This document shows positions 14,778 through 15,507 of a stretch of DNA of 15,507 bases, in pieces; position 1 is the first letter of the stretch; every line of letters begins with the position of its first letter. Both the position numbers and the translations under genes were made by a program. The DNA comes from DATKCN01 sp035513175. GTDB lineage: Bacteria; Chloroflexota; Chloroflexia; Thermomicrobiales; CFX8. Where the stretch lies: positions 1 to 15,507 of the forward strand of contig DATKCN010000072.1 in the NCBI GenBank assembly GCA_035513175.1, read 5' to 3'. The notes under the pieces were generated by a model that saw only the letters and a program-made list of their open reading frames with translations, had not been told where the DNA came from and made no database searches.

Positions 14778-15497
14778 TTACTGCTTTTCCAACGGGTTCA
14801 TCTGCCGCGAGAAGACGTGCTGCGAGACCTCGCGGTTGCGTCCCGCGATCATCCCTTCGAGGTACTCGACCGTCTTGGCCACCGCCAGCTCGGTCAGTAG
14901 CGCGCCCTTCGCCGCCGTCGCCTCCAGCGGCAGGCGGTCCTGCTGATCCTGCAGGGCGTCGTGCCGCACCTTCTCCGGGAAGAACGCGAGCGCCATCGAG
15001 GTCTCGTACTCCTGCGCGTGGCCGGGAACGCCCGTCAGGCTGATGTGCTCCGCCTCGACGCGCGATAGGTTCCAGTACGAGTGGAACTGCAGGTTAACCT
15101 CCGGCGCGACGGTGCCGAAATAGAGCTGCCACTGCCGCAGGATGCCGTAGACCGGAGCCTCGTTGCCGCCGTGCCCGTTGAGAACCAGCACGTTGCGCAC
15201 ACCGTGGCGCGTCAGGCTCTCAACGGCGTCGAAGACGACGCTCAGCCACGAACCGGGCTTGGCGGTGAGCGATCCGGGATGCATCATGTGGTGTTCGGAG
15301 ATGCCGATGCTGACGGGCGCCGCCACGACGACCGCCGGATGCAGCCGTCGCGCCGCCTGCTCGGCGACCCACGTCGCCGCGCTGATGTCATAGTCCATTG
15401 CCAGGTGCTCGAGGTGCTGCTCGATCGAGCCGGTCGCCACAATGGCCGTCGTAAACCAGCCGCGTTCCAGCGCCTCGCGGAACTCCCGGCGAGTCAT
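14778..15497 (-). CDS. Creatininase-family amidohydrolase, N-terminus possibly beyond window
   Basis: A 239-residue metal-dependent amidohydrolase of the creatininase family (relatives: creatinine amidohydrolase, FAPy deformylase, MftE-type peptidases). Metal-site motifs are E26-Q-H28 in GSIEQHLEH, D37 in AMDYDI, H109 in LVLNGHGGN, and E163/E165 in GHAQEYETS, so the binuclear site looks intact. The Gly-Pro that usually follows EQH is Leu-Glu here. The ATG at 15497 begins MTRREFREALERG; the frame stays open upstream to the edge (LGR before it), and family members often have a few more N-terminal residues, so the true start may lie outside the window. It is the first visible gene of the minus-strand operon. 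Confidence 0.88.
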   Translation of the reverse strand: MTRREFREALERGWFTTAIVATGSIEQHLEHLAMDYDISAATWVAEQAARRLHPAVVVAAPVSIGISEHHMMHPGSLTAKPGSWLSVVFDAVESLTRHGVRNVLVLNGHGGNEAPVYGILRQWQLYFGTVAPEVNLQFHSYWNLSRVEAEHISLTGVPGHAQEYETSMALAFFPEKVRHDALQDQQDRLPLEATAAKGALLTELAVAKTVEYLEGMIAGRNREVSQHVFSRQMNPLEKQ

Positions 15498-15507
15498 CCG
15501 TCCGAGC

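Noticed and set aside
13559..15043. 494-codon open frame on the plus strand
   Set aside because: It runs antisense to the C45, M20 and creatininase genes, whose frames show clear family motifs. Its translation is low-complexity Arg/Ala/Pro-rich, as expected for a shadow frame in GC-rich DNA.

Overview
The window is GC-rich DNA packed with ordinary metabolic genes: eleven that look complete, plus two at the edges (one clearly truncated, one probably so). There are no phage, plasmid, transposase, CRISPR or RNA genes. Palindromic REP-like repeats with GTAGGGGCG heads, stop codons lying inside palindromes, a likely leaderless promoter and the gene repertoire remind me of Chloroflexota, perhaps Thermomicrobia/Sphaerobacter-like bacteria. 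This is an impression; a high-GC actinobacterium or another free-living heterotroph cannot be excluded.

Layout. On the left (1-3017), a truncated TPR-repeat protein (-) is divergent from a class C beta-lactamase-fold serine hydrolase (+). The hydrolase converges, across a short perfect hairpin, on an SMP-30/gluconolactonase-type enzyme (-). A divergent intergenic region then leads into a three-gene ABC importer operon (3142-6687, +): a Tat-type lipoprotein solute-binding protein and two DppB/DppC-type permeases, joined by overlapping start and stop codons. No ATPase gene follows. Next is a bicistron (6873-8795, +) with its own candidate promoter: a HAD hydrolase of the type II haloacid dehalogenase group and a Cys/Met-metabolism PLP enzyme with an altered active-site segment.

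The PLP gene converges on tyrS (8925-10229, -) across a REPIN-like element, two inverted 27-nt arms that are each a hairpin. One arm contains the tyrS stop codon. Upstream of tyrS, with about 94 bp between, lies the 3' end of a minus-strand operon running in from the right edge (10324 to about 15500): creatininase-family amidohydrolase, C45 (penicillin acyltransferase-like) Ntn hydrolase, M20 metallopeptidase/deacylase, class V aminotransferase and a LysR-type regulator. Two junctions are 1-nt stop/start overlaps (TGATG and TAGTG), so coordinated translation is likely.

How the genes may work together. The five-gene operon looks like a catabolic module for an amide- or N-acyl-containing compound: ring or amide opening, acyl transfer or hydrolysis, deacylation, then PLP chemistry on the freed amino acid, with LysR as the probable sensor. 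The importer, lactonase-like enzyme and serine hydrolase on the left could form a second uptake-and-hydrolysis module. The substrates cannot be read from the sequence. The combination of the operon, its terminal LysR and the repeat elements at gene ends is the part least explained by textbook annotation.
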